Positions 16,055 to 24,635 of a DNA stretch of 45,451 nucleotides are shown here, piece by piece. Below the pieces are notes generated by a model. The model worked only from the letters and a program-made list of their open reading frames with translations, was not told the origin of the DNA and did no database searches. The DNA comes from Myceligenerans salitolerans (GTDB lineage Bacteria > Actinomycetota > Actinomycetes > Actinomycetales > Cellulomonadaceae), in contig NZ_JAFMPK010000032.1 in assembly GCF_017349295.1 (NCBI RefSeq), positions 1-45,451 of the forward strand, read 5' to 3'. The position numbers and the translations under genes were made by a program. Within the stretch, counting starts at the first letter, position 1. Each line of letters starts with the position of its first letter.

Positions 16055-17199
16055 CTTCGAGATCGGCTCTGACGAACGCTTCTCCCGTGCCGGACGGTGC
16101 GGCGGACCGGCAGGTGCGGGTGCTGGCCGTGCGGCTCGACAGCGACGGGGACGTCCTGGTGACCGGGCCGGCGATCCGTGCGCTGGCCGCGACCTACGGT
16201 CAGGTGGACCTCCTGGTCTCCGGGGCGGGGACGCAGGCCGCCGCGCTGCTGCCCGGGGTGACGGAGACGCTCCGGTTCGACGCGCCCTGGTCGGGCACGC
16301 ACCCGCCGCGCGTGTCGCCGGAGGCGGTCCTCGACCTCGTGGCCGGGCTGATCGCCCGGCGCTACGACCTGGCGGTGATCTTCACGTCGTTCCATCAGTC
16401 GCCCCTTCCGATGGCGCTGCTGGCGCGCCTCGCGGGCGTGCGGCAGGTCGTCGCGACGAGCGAGGACTATCCCGGTTCGCTGCTGGACGTGCGCCATCAC
16501 CGGCCGCCGGGGCTGCACGAGGTGGAGGCGTGCCTCGACCTGGCCGCCCGGGCCGGTGCCCAGCTACCGCCGGAGGACGACGGGCTGCTCGCCGTGCACG
16601 ACGCGCTGCCCCCGGTCCCGGCGTGGCCCGCACCGCGCGGCGCCGGCGACACGGGCGGCCGCGACGGTGACACGGTCGTGCTCCACCCCGGCGCCTCGGT
16701 TCCCGCCCGGGCACCCCGGCCCGAGGACTCCCGGGCGTTCGCCGAGCGGCTGGCGCACGACGGCTGGGACGTGCTGGTCACGGGGACGGCCATGGAGCGT
16801 GAGCTGACGTCGTACGTCGCGGGGGGCCACGCCGTGGACCTCGGCGGGCGCACGAGCCTGGCCGAGCTGGCGGCCGTGCTGCGGACGGCGGCGTGCGTGG
16901 TGGTGGGGAACACGGGCCCGGCACACCTCGCGGCGGCCGTCGGGACCCCGGTGGTGAGCCTGTTCGCGCCGGTCGTCCCTCTCGAACGGTGGTCACCGTA
17001 CGGCGTGCCGCTGTTCGTGCTGGGCGACCAGGGCGCCGCCTGCCGGGACACCCGGGCACGCACGTGTCCCGTCTTCGGCCATCCCTGTCTCGCGTCGGTG
17101 ACGCCGGACCAGGTGTCGGACGCGGTGGCGCGGCTGGCCCGCCCGCCGGCCGGTGCAGCGGCCGGCGGCCGGCGGCCGGCCGTGGGGAGGTGGTTCTGA
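16051..17199 (+). CDS. GT9 heptosyltransferase-type glycosyltransferase 1
   Basis: 382-aa GT-B enzyme. The N-terminal half has VRVLAVRLDSDGDVLVTGPAIRAL, the GT9 pattern R.D..GD...T.P...L. The C-terminal half has VVLHPGAS and VVVGNTGPAHLAAAVGTPVVSLFAP, the donor-binding signature of the family. Family members move heptose from an ADP-heptose-type donor. Unlike the classical lipopolysaccharide enzymes, it works here in what looks like a Gram-positive cell, so the acceptor must be something else. Sits between the GT2-GmhB fusion and a GT4-like gene with 4-nt overlap upstream and a 1-nt overlap downstream. A GC-rich 7-nt tandem repeat encodes the Gly/Arg-rich C-terminus. Confidence 0.9.
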   Translation: MTSRSALTNASPVPDGAADRQVRVLAVRLDSDGDVLVTGPAIRALAATYGQVDLLVSGAGTQAAALLPGVTETLRFDAPWSGTHPPRVSPEAVLDLVAGLIARRYDLAVIFTSFHQSPLPMALLARLAGVRQVVATSEDYPGSLLDVRHHRPPGLHEVEACLDLAARAGAQLPPEDDGLLAVHDALPPVPAWPAPRGAGDTGGRDGDTVVLHPGASVPARAPRPEDSRAFAERLAHDGWDVLVTGTAMERELTSYVAGGHAVDLGGRTSLAELAAVLRTAACVVVGNTGPAHLAAAVGTPVVSLFAPVVPLERWSPYGVPLFVLGDQGAACRDTRARTCPVFGHPCLASVTPDQVSDAVARLARPPAGAAAGGRRPAVGRWF

Positions 17200-18206
17200 T
17201 GAGGATCCTGTTGTGGCACGTCCACGGCTCATGGACGACCGCTTTCGTGCAGGGCGAGCACGAGTACCTGGTACCCGTGCTGCCCGGACGGCCCGCGGAC
17301 GGCAGGGGCCGGGCCCGCACCTGGGACTGGCCGTCCTCGGTCCGCGAGGTGACTCCCGGCCGGCTGCGCCGCGCGGTCGAGGACGGCGAGGTGGACGTGG
17401 TGCTGCTGCAGCGCCCCCACGAGGCCCGGCTGCTGCGCGAGTGGACCGGGCGGACCGCGGGCGGCGACCTGCCGGCGGTGTATCTCGAGCACGACGCGCC
17501 GGGCGGGCCCGCGGCCGCGACGCGCCACCCGCTGGCGGACGTCGACGCCGTCGCGGACGGCCGCGTCCCGATCGTGCACGTGACCGCCTTCAACGCCCTC
17601 ATGTGGGACACCGGTACCGCGCGCACCACCGTGATCGACCACGGCGTGCCCGACCCGGGACACCGCTACACGGGCGAGCGCGAGCACCTCGCGGCGGTGG
17701 TCAACGAGCCCGTCCGCCGCCGGCGCGCGGCGGGCACGGACATCCTCCTGTGCCTGGCACGGGAGATCCCCGCCGAGGTGTACGGGATGGGGACGGAGCG
17801 GCTCGCCGAGCAGCTGGCTCCGCTCGGCCCGGTCGCGGCCGGGACGGCGGGGCGGCTCCACGACTTGCCCCAGCCGGAGCTGCACGAACGGCTCCCCGGG
17901 GCGCGCCTCTACCTGCATCCGTACCGCTGGACGAGCCTCGGGCTCGCGCTGCTGGAGGCGATGGCGCTGGGCATGCCCGTGCTGGCGCTGCCCGTCACGG
18001 CGGCGTACGAGGCCGTGCCCCCGGAGGCCGGCGTCCTGAGCGCCGACCCGGACGAGCTGGCCGCGGTCGCACGCCGCTGGCTGAACGACCCGGCGGAAGC
18101 CGCCGCCTACGGCAAGTCCGCCCGGGAGCACGTGCTGCGCCGCTACCCGCTGGACCTCTTCCTCGACCGCTGGTCCACGCTGCTGACACAGGAGGTGTCC
18201 CCATGA
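17199..18206 (+). CDS. GT4-like glycosyltransferase (GT-B fold)
   Basis: 335-aa protein beginning MRILLWHVHGSWTTAFVQG. The C-terminal donor-side region reads YRWTSLGLALLEAMALGMPVLALP, the E-x7-E-like pattern of family 4 glycosyltransferases, followed by a typical PDELAAVARRWLNDP helix. The ATG shares its first base with the last base of the upstream stop codon. It overlaps the next glycosyltransferase by 4 nt. Donor and acceptor are not predictable; context suggests assembly of the heptose-containing glycan. Confidence 0.85.
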   Translation: MRILLWHVHGSWTTAFVQGEHEYLVPVLPGRPADGRGRARTWDWPSSVREVTPGRLRRAVEDGEVDVVLLQRPHEARLLREWTGRTAGGDLPAVYLEHDAPGGPAAATRHPLADVDAVADGRVPIVHVTAFNALMWDTGTARTTVIDHGVPDPGHRYTGEREHLAAVVNEPVRRRRAAGTDILLCLAREIPAEVYGMGTERLAEQLAPLGPVAAGTAGRLHDLPQPELHERLPGARLYLHPYRWTSLGLALLEAMALGMPVLALPVTAAYEAVPPEAGVLSADPDELAAVARRWLNDPAEAAAYGKSAREHVLRRYPLDLFLDRWSTLLTQEVSP

Positions 18207-19504
18207 GGATCGCCATGATCTCCGAGCACGCCAGTCCGCTCGCCACCCTGGGCGAGGCGGACGCCGGCGGGCAGAACGTGCATGTCGCCGCGCTGGCGAA
18301 GGGCCTCGCGGCCGAGGGCCACCGCGTCGACGTCTACACGCGGCGTGACGACCCGGACCTTCCGGAGCGGGTGCCTCTGACGCACGGCGTGGACGTCGTG
18401 CACGTCGACGCCGGTCCGCCCGAGCCGCTGCCGAAGGACGAGCTGCTGCCCTGGATGGACCGGTTCGGCGACGATCTTGCGGCGCGTTTCGCCGACCCGG
18501 GCTCCCGTCCCGACGTGCTGCACGCCCACTTCTGGATGTCCGGCCTCGCGGCCCTGCGGGCGACCCGGGGCGGGGCTCGCACCGGCTCCGGCCGGGTCCC
18601 GGTGGTGCAGACCTTCCACGCGCTCGGCTCCGTCAAGCGCCGCCACCAGGGCGCGGCCGACACCAGCCCGGCCGAGCGCATCGGGCTGGAGAGCAGGCTG
18701 TGCCGCGAGGTCGACCTCGTCGTGGCGACGTGCCGGGACGAGATCCGTGAACTGCACCGGCTGGGCGCGACGGACGACCGGGTCGAGATGGTGCCCTGCG
18801 GCGTCGACCTGCGCACGTTCGCGCCCGGCCCGGGCCCGGCCCGCCCCGCCGACGACCCGCTGCGGGTCCTGTCCCTGGGCCGGCTCGTGGAACGCAAGGG
18901 GGTCGCCACCGTCGTGGAGGCTCTCGCGCGCCTCGCCGAGCGCGGGAACGCGCCGGTGGAGCTCCTGGTCGCCGGCGGACCGCCGGCCGCGGAGCTCGAC
19001 CGCGACGCGGAGGTGCGGCGCCTGCGGGACCTGGCCGCCCGTGCCGGGGTCGCCGGCCGGGTGCGGTTCCTGGGCGCCGTGGCGCACGAGGACATCCCGG
19101 ACCTCATCCGGGGCGTCGACGTCGTCGCCTGCACCCCGTGGTACGAGCCGTTCGGCATCGTGCCGCTGGAGGCCGGGGCGTGCGGGCGGCCGGTGGTCGC
19201 CTCCGCGGTGGGCGGGATGCTCGACACCGTGGCGCACGACCGCACCGGCATCCTCGTGCCACCGCGCGATCCGGCCGCCGTCGCCGCAGCTCTCGGAAGG
19301 CTCTCGGACCGCCGGTTCCGCCGGCGTCTGGGCGCAGCCGCGCGGGTCCGCGCGGAACGCCGGTACGGCTGGGCGGAGATCGCCCGGCAGACGTCCGGCG
19401 CCTACGCCGGGGTCGCCGGTTCCGCGGCTCCCCGGCACCCCGTCACCGCACGCACCACCGAGACGCGTGCGCCACTGGCCACCGCGGCAGGAGGTACCCG
19501 ATGA
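18203..19504 (+). CDS. GT4 family glycosyltransferase
   Basis: 433-aa GT-B enzyme. The N-terminus has GEADAGGQNVHVAALAKGLA, a glycine-rich donor/acceptor loop like MshA and sucrose-phosphate-synthase-type enzymes. The C-terminal half has LSLGRLVERKG and YEPFGIVPLEAGACGRPVVAS, with the E-x7-E retaining-GT motif and the GG-loop AVGGMLDTV. GGAGGT lies 6 nt before the ATG. Retaining transfer from a nucleotide-sugar is expected; sugar unknown. Operon member with 4-nt overlaps on both sides. Confidence 0.9.
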   Translation: MRIAMISEHASPLATLGEADAGGQNVHVAALAKGLAAEGHRVDVYTRRDDPDLPERVPLTHGVDVVHVDAGPPEPLPKDELLPWMDRFGDDLAARFADPGSRPDVLHAHFWMSGLAALRATRGGARTGSGRVPVVQTFHALGSVKRRHQGAADTSPAERIGLESRLCREVDLVVATCRDEIRELHRLGATDDRVEMVPCGVDLRTFAPGPGPARPADDPLRVLSLGRLVERKGVATVVEALARLAERGNAPVELLVAGGPPAAELDRDAEVRRLRDLAARAGVAGRVRFLGAVAHEDIPDLIRGVDVVACTPWYEPFGIVPLEAGACGRPVVASAVGGMLDTVAHDRTGILVPPRDPAAVAAALGRLSDRRFRRRLGAAARVRAERRYGWAEIARQTSGAYAGVAGSAAPRHPVTARTTETRAPLATAAGGTR

Positions 19505-20175
19505 ACTCCGCGCTCGACGACCTGACCACCGAATCCGACGCCTCCGGCGGACACCGCTGGCTCGACGAGCACCGCAGCGACCTCACGCTGGGGCTCGACC
19601 ACCTGACCGCCTCCGTGGACCGCATCGAGTCCTGGGGCCGGGAGCTCGCCGACCGGATGCTGGACGGGCACCGGCTGCTGGTGGCCGGCAACGGCGGCAG
19701 CGCCGCCGAGGCGCAGCACCTGACGGCCGAGCTCGTGGGCCGGTTCGAGGGCGAGCGGGTTCCGCTCGCGGCGATCGCCCTGCACGCCGAGACGTCCAGC
19801 CTCAGCGCCATCGTCAACGACTACGGCCAGGACGAGATGTTCGCCCGGCAGGTCGCGGCGCACGGCCGCCCGGGCGACGTGCTGCTGTGCCTCTCGACGT
19901 CCGGGGCGAGCGCCAACGTGCTGGTCGCCGCGCGCCGCGCACGTGAGCTGGGCCTGACGACGTGGGCGATGACCGGTCAGGCGCCCAATCCGCTCACGGC
20001 GCTGTGCGACGACGTCCTCGCGGTCCCCGCGAAGTCCGGTGCCGCCGTGCAGGAGGTCCACCTCGTCGCGGTCCACGCGCTGTGCGCGACACTGGACGCG
20101 CGGGTCGCCCAGCGCTCCCGCTCCCACGTCCGCGCGCGGCGAACCACCCCGCCGTCGGTCGGGACGCGAGCATGA
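19501..20175 (+). CDS. gmhA: Sedoheptulose-7-phosphate isomerase (GmhA)
   Basis: 224-aa SIS-domain enzyme that converts sedoheptulose 7-phosphate to D-glycero-D-manno-heptose 7-phosphate, the first heptose-pathway step. Visible signatures are AGNGGSAAEAQHLTAELVGRF, the phosphate-binding LSTSGASANVL, and VQEVHLVAVHALC carrying the late Glu and His used for proton transfer in GmhA. About 30 extra residues at the C-terminus (basic, Pro-rich) exceed the usual ~190 aa. It lies directly before HldE with a 4-nt overlap; having both genes side by side makes the GmhA assignment firmer than the SIS fold alone. Confidence 0.9.
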   Translation: MNSALDDLTTESDASGGHRWLDEHRSDLTLGLDHLTASVDRIESWGRELADRMLDGHRLLVAGNGGSAAEAQHLTAELVGRFEGERVPLAAIALHAETSSLSAIVNDYGQDEMFARQVAAHGRPGDVLLCLSTSGASANVLVAARRARELGLTTWAMTGQAPNPLTALCDDVLAVPAKSGAAVQEVHLVAVHALCATLDARVAQRSRSHVRARRTTPPSVGTRA

Positions 20176-21692
20176 GCGGCCCGGCCGGCGCCCGCGGCGG
20201 CTCCGCGCGCGCCTACCTCGCTCCCGTACCGGGCGACGCACCCGCGCGGCCGCGGGTCGCGGTGGTCGGAGACGTCCTGCTCGACCGGGACATCGACGGC
20301 ACCGTCACCCGCCTCGCCCCGGACGCGCCCGTCCCCGTCGTCGACGTGACGACCGTGCGCCACAGCCCCGGGGGTGCGGGCCTCGCCGCCCTGCTGTGCG
20401 CCCAGCGGGCCGACGTCGTCCTCGTCGCGCCGCTGGCCGACGACACCGACGGCCGCGAACTGCGCCGCCGGCTCGAGGGAATCACCCTGGTGCCGCTCGG
20501 CCACGAAGGGCCCACCCGCCGCAAGACCCGCGTGCGCAGCGACGGGCAGGGCATCGTCCGTGTCGACGAGGGCGGCCCCGGCACCCCGACCGGCACGACC
20601 CCGTCGGCCGTGACACGGGTGCGCGACGCCCTGGCCGGGTGCGACGCCGTGCTCGTCGCCGACTACGGCGGCGGCACCACCCGCGACCCGCACCTGCGCG
20701 AGCTGCTCACCGAAGCGGCCGCGCGCGTACCGCTCGTGTGGGACCCGCACCCCCGGGGCGGTGCTCCCGTACCGGGTGCCGCCCTGGTGACGCCCAACGC
20801 CGCCGAGGCCGAGCGCGCCGCCCAGGACCTGCCCGGGGCCGGCGCCACCACGCCGCTCCCCGATCTGGCCGAGGTGCTGCGCCGCGCGTGGTCCGCACGA
20901 GCCGTCAGCGTCACCGCGGGCGAACGCGGCGCGTTCGTCGCCGCCCGCCCGCACGACGGCGACGACGGCGAGCCCGCCGCCGTCCGGCACCTGCCCGCGC
21001 GGCCCGCGCACGGGGCCGACTCCTGCGGGGCCGGCGACCGCTTCGCCGCGACGGTCACCGAACGGCTCGCCGGCGGCGACGAGCCGGCCACCGCCGTCCA
21101 GGAGGGCGTGCTCGCCGCGAGCGCCTGGGTCGCCTCGGGCGGCGCCGACGGCTTCCGCCGCGCTCAGGAGGACGGGCAGCAGCGACCCGAGCCGGACCCG
21201 GCGACGTCCCTGGAGGAGCTCGGCGCGCGGCTGCGCGCCGCCGGCGGCGTCCTCGTGGCGACCAGCGGCTGCTTCGACCTGCTGCACGCCGGCCACGTCA
21301 CCATGCTCGACGCCGCCCGGCAGCTCGGCGACCACCTCGTGGTGCTCGTCAACTCCGATCGTTCCGTGCGCCGCCTCAAGGGACCCGAGCGGCCGCTCGT
21401 GCCGTTGGCGGAGCGGCTGCGCGTCCTGGAGAGCCTCGCGTGCGTCGACGCGGCCGTCGTGCTGGAGTCCGACGAACCGTCCGACGCCGTCGCGGCCCTC
21501 CGGCCCGACATCTGGGCGAAGGGCGGCGACTACACCGTCGCGGACCTGCCCGAGGCCGCCGTCGTGCGCGCCTACGGCGGACAGGTCGTCACGCTGCCCT
21601 TCCTGCCCGGCCACTCCACCACCCGGCTCGTCGACCGTGTCCGGGAGTCCGAGTCCGTCACCGCCACACCGACCATGAGGAGGTCATCATGA
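20172..21692 (+). CDS. hldE: Bifunctional heptose-7-phosphate kinase / heptose-1-phosphate nucleotidyltransferase (HldE-like)
   Basis: 506-aa two-domain enzyme. The N-terminal ribokinase/PfkB domain (~residues 25-325) starts VAVVGDVLLDRDIDG and ends with the anion-hole motif GAGD, catalytic Asp289. The C-terminal domain (~355-490) is a nucleotidyltransferase with TSGCFDLLHAGH (HxGH at 372-375), LKGPERPLVPL and WAKGGDYT, all typical of HldE. It phosphorylates heptose 7-phosphate at C1 and, after GmhB removes the 7-phosphate, adds AMP (or another NMP). Same domain order and nearly the same length as enterobacterial HldE. Overlaps GmhA and the SDR gene by 4 nt each. Confidence 0.91.
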   Translation: MSGPAGARGGSARAYLAPVPGDAPARPRVAVVGDVLLDRDIDGTVTRLAPDAPVPVVDVTTVRHSPGGAGLAALLCAQRADVVLVAPLADDTDGRELRRRLEGITLVPLGHEGPTRRKTRVRSDGQGIVRVDEGGPGTPTGTTPSAVTRVRDALAGCDAVLVADYGGGTTRDPHLRELLTEAAARVPLVWDPHPRGGAPVPGAALVTPNAAEAERAAQDLPGAGATTPLPDLAEVLRRAWSARAVSVTAGERGAFVAARPHDGDDGEPAAVRHLPARPAHGADSCGAGDRFAATVTERLAGGDEPATAVQEGVLAASAWVASGGADGFRRAQEDGQQRPEPDPATSLEELGARLRAAGGVLVATSGCFDLLHAGHVTMLDAARQLGDHLVVLVNSDRSVRRLKGPERPLVPLAERLRVLESLACVDAAVVLESDEPSDAVAALRPDIWAKGGDYTVADLPEAAVVRAYGGQVVTLPFLPGHSTTRLVDRVRESESVTATPTMRRSS

Positions 21693-22441
21693 CCGCGACC
21701 ACGACCGGCACGTCGCAGGGCACCGTGCCCGTGCCCGCCACCGCTTCGCTCACGCCCCGTGCCCTCGGCACCGTCTTCGTCACCGGAGGGGCGTCCGGCC
21801 TCGGTGCCGCGCTCGTCGACGTGCTGGGGGCGTCCGGGGGCCGGCCCGCCGTCGTGGACGTCGTCGAGCCGCCGGGCGACGTGCCCTTCGCGGCCGCGGA
21901 CCTCGGGGACCCCGGCGCCGCCCAGGCCGCCGTCGACCAGCTGGTGGAACAGGTGGGCCCGCCCGACGCGGTGGTGACCGCCGCCGGCATCGACGCCTGC
22001 GGGCCGCTGCTGGGGATCGACCCGGACAAGTGGGAACAGGTGGTCCGCGTCAACCTGTTCGGCACCGTCTCCGTCGTCCGTGCGGCGCTGCCGTACCTGG
22101 AGGAGCGTCGCGGCACCGTGGTCACGGTCGCCTCGACCCTGGCGCTGCGCGGCGCCGGGGACGCGACCGCGTACTGCGCGTCCAAGTGGGGGATCCGCGG
22201 TTTCAGCCAGGCGCTCGCGGCCGAGTACGCGGGCCGGGTCGGGGTGACGTGCCTCATCCCCGGTGGCATGCGGACCCCGTTCTTCGACGGGCGCACCGAG
22301 CAGTACAAGCCCGGCCCGGACGCCGACCTCAACGATCCGGCCGCGACGGCCGCGGCCGTGGTGGCCGCGCTGACGCAGCCTCCGGGCAGCGAGATCCGCG
22401 AGATGCTGGTCATGGCCTCGGGTGAGGCGTCGTGGCCGTGA
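21689..22441 (+). CDS. Short-chain dehydrogenase/reductase in the heptose operon
   Basis: 250-aa classical SDR. The cofactor motif is VTGGASGLG, the acidic residue after strand 2 (VVDVVE) favours NAD(H), and the active site is a Ser in VASTLALRG with Tyr/Lys in YCASK. GAGGAGGT precedes the ATG, inside the HldE reading frame. It is not HldD: that epimerase is an extended SDR of ~310 aa. It may oxidise or reduce a heptosyl intermediate, but this is inferred from operon position only. Confidence 0.87.
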   Translation: MTATTTGTSQGTVPVPATASLTPRALGTVFVTGGASGLGAALVDVLGASGGRPAVVDVVEPPGDVPFAAADLGDPGAAQAAVDQLVEQVGPPDAVVTAAGIDACGPLLGIDPDKWEQVVRVNLFGTVSVVRAALPYLEERRGTVVTVASTLALRGAGDATAYCASKWGIRGFSQALAAEYAGRVGVTCLIPGGMRTPFFDGRTEQYKPGPDADLNDPAATAAAVVAALTQPPGSEIREMLVMASGEASWP

Positions 22442-22466
22442 TCGGGCGGGCCGTCCGGGGCCGGTC

Positions 22467-23498
22467 GTGACCGTCCTGGCGCTGCGGGCGCTGGGGCTGG
22501 GTGACGCGCTGACGGGCGTGGCGGCACTGCGCGGGGTGCGGCGGGCGTGGCCCGGGCACCGGCTGGTGCTCGCCGCGCCCCAGCCGGTCGGCCAGTGGCT
22601 GACCGACCTCGGCGTGGTGGACGCGGTGCTCCCCACGCCCGGGCTGACACGGCTGCCCTGGCCGTGGAGCGGGCCGGGCGGCGCCCAGGACGCACCCGGA
22701 TGCCTCGCCGTGAACCTGCACGGCAGCGGGCCGCAGAGCCACCGCGTGCTGCAGGCGACGCGGCCGGACGCCCTGATCGCCTTCGCCAGCCCGGCCGCAG
22801 GGCATCCTGGCCCGGCATGGGACGAGCACGAGCACGAGGTACTGCGCTGGTGCCGCCTGGTGAGCGGTGTGGGCGGCCGCTGCGGTCCGGAGGATCTCCG
22901 CCTCGGCGCGGCCGACGCGCCGGACGCGCACGACGGCCCGGACGCCGGACGCACCCGGGTGGTCGTCCACCCGGGTGCGTCCGCCGGGGCCCGGCGCTGG
23001 CCCGCCCCCCGCTGGGCGCAGGTCGTCAGGGCGCTGGTGGCGCAGGACTGCGACGTCACGCTGACGGGCTCCCGCGCGGAGCAGCGGCTCTGCCGGCGTG
23101 TGCGCGCGGCAGGGCCCGCCGACGGGGTGCGGGACGACTCGGGGCGGCTCGACCTGCCCGCGCTGGCGGGGCTCGTGTCACGCGCGCACCTGGTGGTCAG
23201 CTCCGACACCGGGGTCGCCCACCTCGCGACGGCCTACGGCACGCCGTCGGTCACGTTGTTCGGGCCCACCCCGCCCGATCTCTGGGGCCCGGCGATCGAC
23301 CGGTCGCGGCACCTCGTGGTCTGGCACGGCGAGCCGGGGGCGCCACCCCGGGACGCGAACGCCGAGCGTCTCGACCCCGCGCTCGCCCAGGTGACGGCCG
23401 AGGAGGTGCTGGCCGCGTGCGAGGCGGCGCTCAGGCGGCCTCCTGCCCCCGCCGCCGGAACCACCCCACCGTCCGGGACAGCCCGTCCGGCCACGTGA
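22467..23498 (+). CDS. GT9 heptosyltransferase-type glycosyltransferase 2
   Basis: 343-aa GT-B protein. It begins VTVLALRALGLGDALTGVAALRG, the GT9 N-terminal pattern, and carries VVHPGASAGARRWP and SSDTGVAHLATAYGTPSVTLFGP near the C-terminus, the donor-site signature. The GTG start at 22467 is chosen because it places the family's first strand at the N-terminus; the ribosome site is weak, and 25 nt separate it from the SDR stop. It is the second GT9 enzyme of the operon and diverged from the first. Its last 68 nt overlap the 3' end of the convergent epimerase gene. Confidence 0.88.
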   Translation: MTVLALRALGLGDALTGVAALRGVRRAWPGHRLVLAAPQPVGQWLTDLGVVDAVLPTPGLTRLPWPWSGPGGAQDAPGCLAVNLHGSGPQSHRVLQATRPDALIAFASPAAGHPGPAWDEHEHEVLRWCRLVSGVGGRCGPEDLRLGAADAPDAHDGPDAGRTRVVVHPGASAGARRWPAPRWAQVVRALVAQDCDVTLTGSRAEQRLCRRVRAAGPADGVRDDSGRLDLPALAGLVSRAHLVVSSDTGVAHLATAYGTPSVTLFGPTPPDLWGPAIDRSRHLVVWHGEPGAPPRDANAERLDPALAQVTAEEVLAACEAALRRPPAPAAGTTPPSGTARPAT

Positions 23499-24432
23499 CG
23501 CCCGGCTCCCAGCCCAGCTCCGTCCGGGCCAGGGTGATGTCGGGGCACCGCATCCCCGGGTCGTCGACCGGCCGCTCGATGTGGTCGATCCGTGAGCGAG
23601 ACCCCGTCGCGTCGATCACGTCCTCGGCGATCCGGCGGACCGTGAGCTCGTGCGGGTTACCCAGGTTCATCGGGCCGGGGTGGCCGCTGCGGGCAAAGGC
23701 CAGCAGGCCCGCCACCATGTCGTCGACGTAGCAGAGCGAACGGGTCTGCGACCCGTCCCCCGCCACGGTGAGCGGCTCGCCGGCGAGCGCCTGGCGGATG
23801 AACGTGGGCACGACGCGGCCGTCGTGCTCCCGCATCCGGGGCCCGTAGGTGTTGAAGATGCGCACGATGCCGGTGTCCGTGCCGAGGGTGCGGCGGTAGC
23901 CCGACACGAGCGCCTCGGCGAACCGCTTGGACTCGTCGTAGACGCTGCGCGGCCCGACGCTGCTCACGTTGCCCCAGTACTCCTCGCGCTGCGGATGCAC
24001 CTGCGGGTCGCCGTAGACCTCGGACGTGGAGGCGAGCACGAGACGCGCGCCGTGCTCCTGGGCCAGGTCGAGCGCGGCGCGGGTGCCGCGCGACCCCACG
24101 TCGAGCGTCTCCAGCGGGTGTTCCAGGTAGTCGACGGGCGAGGCCGGGGAGGCCAGGTGCATGACGAGGTCGACGCCGGGTCGCAGGGCGGCGCGCACGG
24201 CGGGCGACGTGAAGCCGTCCTCCGCGATGTCGGACCGGACGAACCGCAGGGCGCCGCGTCCGCGCAGGGCACCGAGGTTCTCGATGGCTCCGGTCAGGAG
24301 GTTGTCCACGCACACGACCTCGGCACCCGAGTCGACGAGCGCCTCGCAGAGCCTGCTCCCGACAAATCCTGCCCCACCCGTGACGACGGCCCGTGTCACG
24401 GACACCCGCGGGAAGTACGTCTGGCTGCTCAT
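23431..24432 (-). CDS. UDP-glucuronate decarboxylase-type NAD-dependent epimerase/dehydratase
   Basis: 333-aa extended SDR. Motifs are VTGGAGFVGSRL, cofactor Asp in CVDNLLTG, STSEVYGDP, YWGNV, YDESKRFAEAL (Tyr/Lys pair) and FNTYGPRM, followed by AGDGSQTRSLCYVDD. The HPQ/YWGNV/GPRSVYDE combination is typical of UDP-xylose synthase (UDP-glucuronate decarboxylase), making UDP-xylose from UDP-glucuronate with bound NAD. Start ATG 24432 with AAAGGA upstream. Encoded opposite to the heptose operon and overlapping its last gene by 68 nt. It could supply a pentose for the same glycan. Confidence 0.85.
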   Translation of the reverse strand: MSSQTYFPRVSVTRAVVTGGAGFVGSRLCEALVDSGAEVVCVDNLLTGAIENLGALRGRGALRFVRSDIAEDGFTSPAVRAALRPGVDLVMHLASPASPVDYLEHPLETLDVGSRGTRAALDLAQEHGARLVLASTSEVYGDPQVHPQREEYWGNVSSVGPRSVYDESKRFAEALVSGYRRTLGTDTGIVRIFNTYGPRMREHDGRVVPTFIRQALAGEPLTVAGDGSQTRSLCYVDDMVAGLLAFARSGHPGPMNLGNPHELTVRRIAEDVIDATGSRSRIDHIERPVDDPGMRCPDITLARTELGWEPGVTWPDGLSRTVGWFRRRGQEAA

Positions 24433-24635
24433 CGGTCGTCCTTTCGCCGGCGGCTCCGGCAGCCTGTTCTCGACCACTTCCCCTACGGTGCACCGCTCCA
24501 CGCCCACTCGCAGAAGCTGGACGGCAGGCGCGCCGGAACGAGGTCCCTGCGACCGGGCGGCGCCCCGGTTAGCCTGAGGAAAGGTCGAGCAGAGGCCGGC
24601 ACGTCGATCGAGAACGCCCGACGACGGAGGACGGC

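Noticed and set aside
17155-17183. GGCCGGC tandem repeat as a possible mobile or CRISPR-like repeat
   Set aside because: Only about three 7-nt units inside a coding C-terminus; no spacers. No CRISPR array was seen anywhere in the window.
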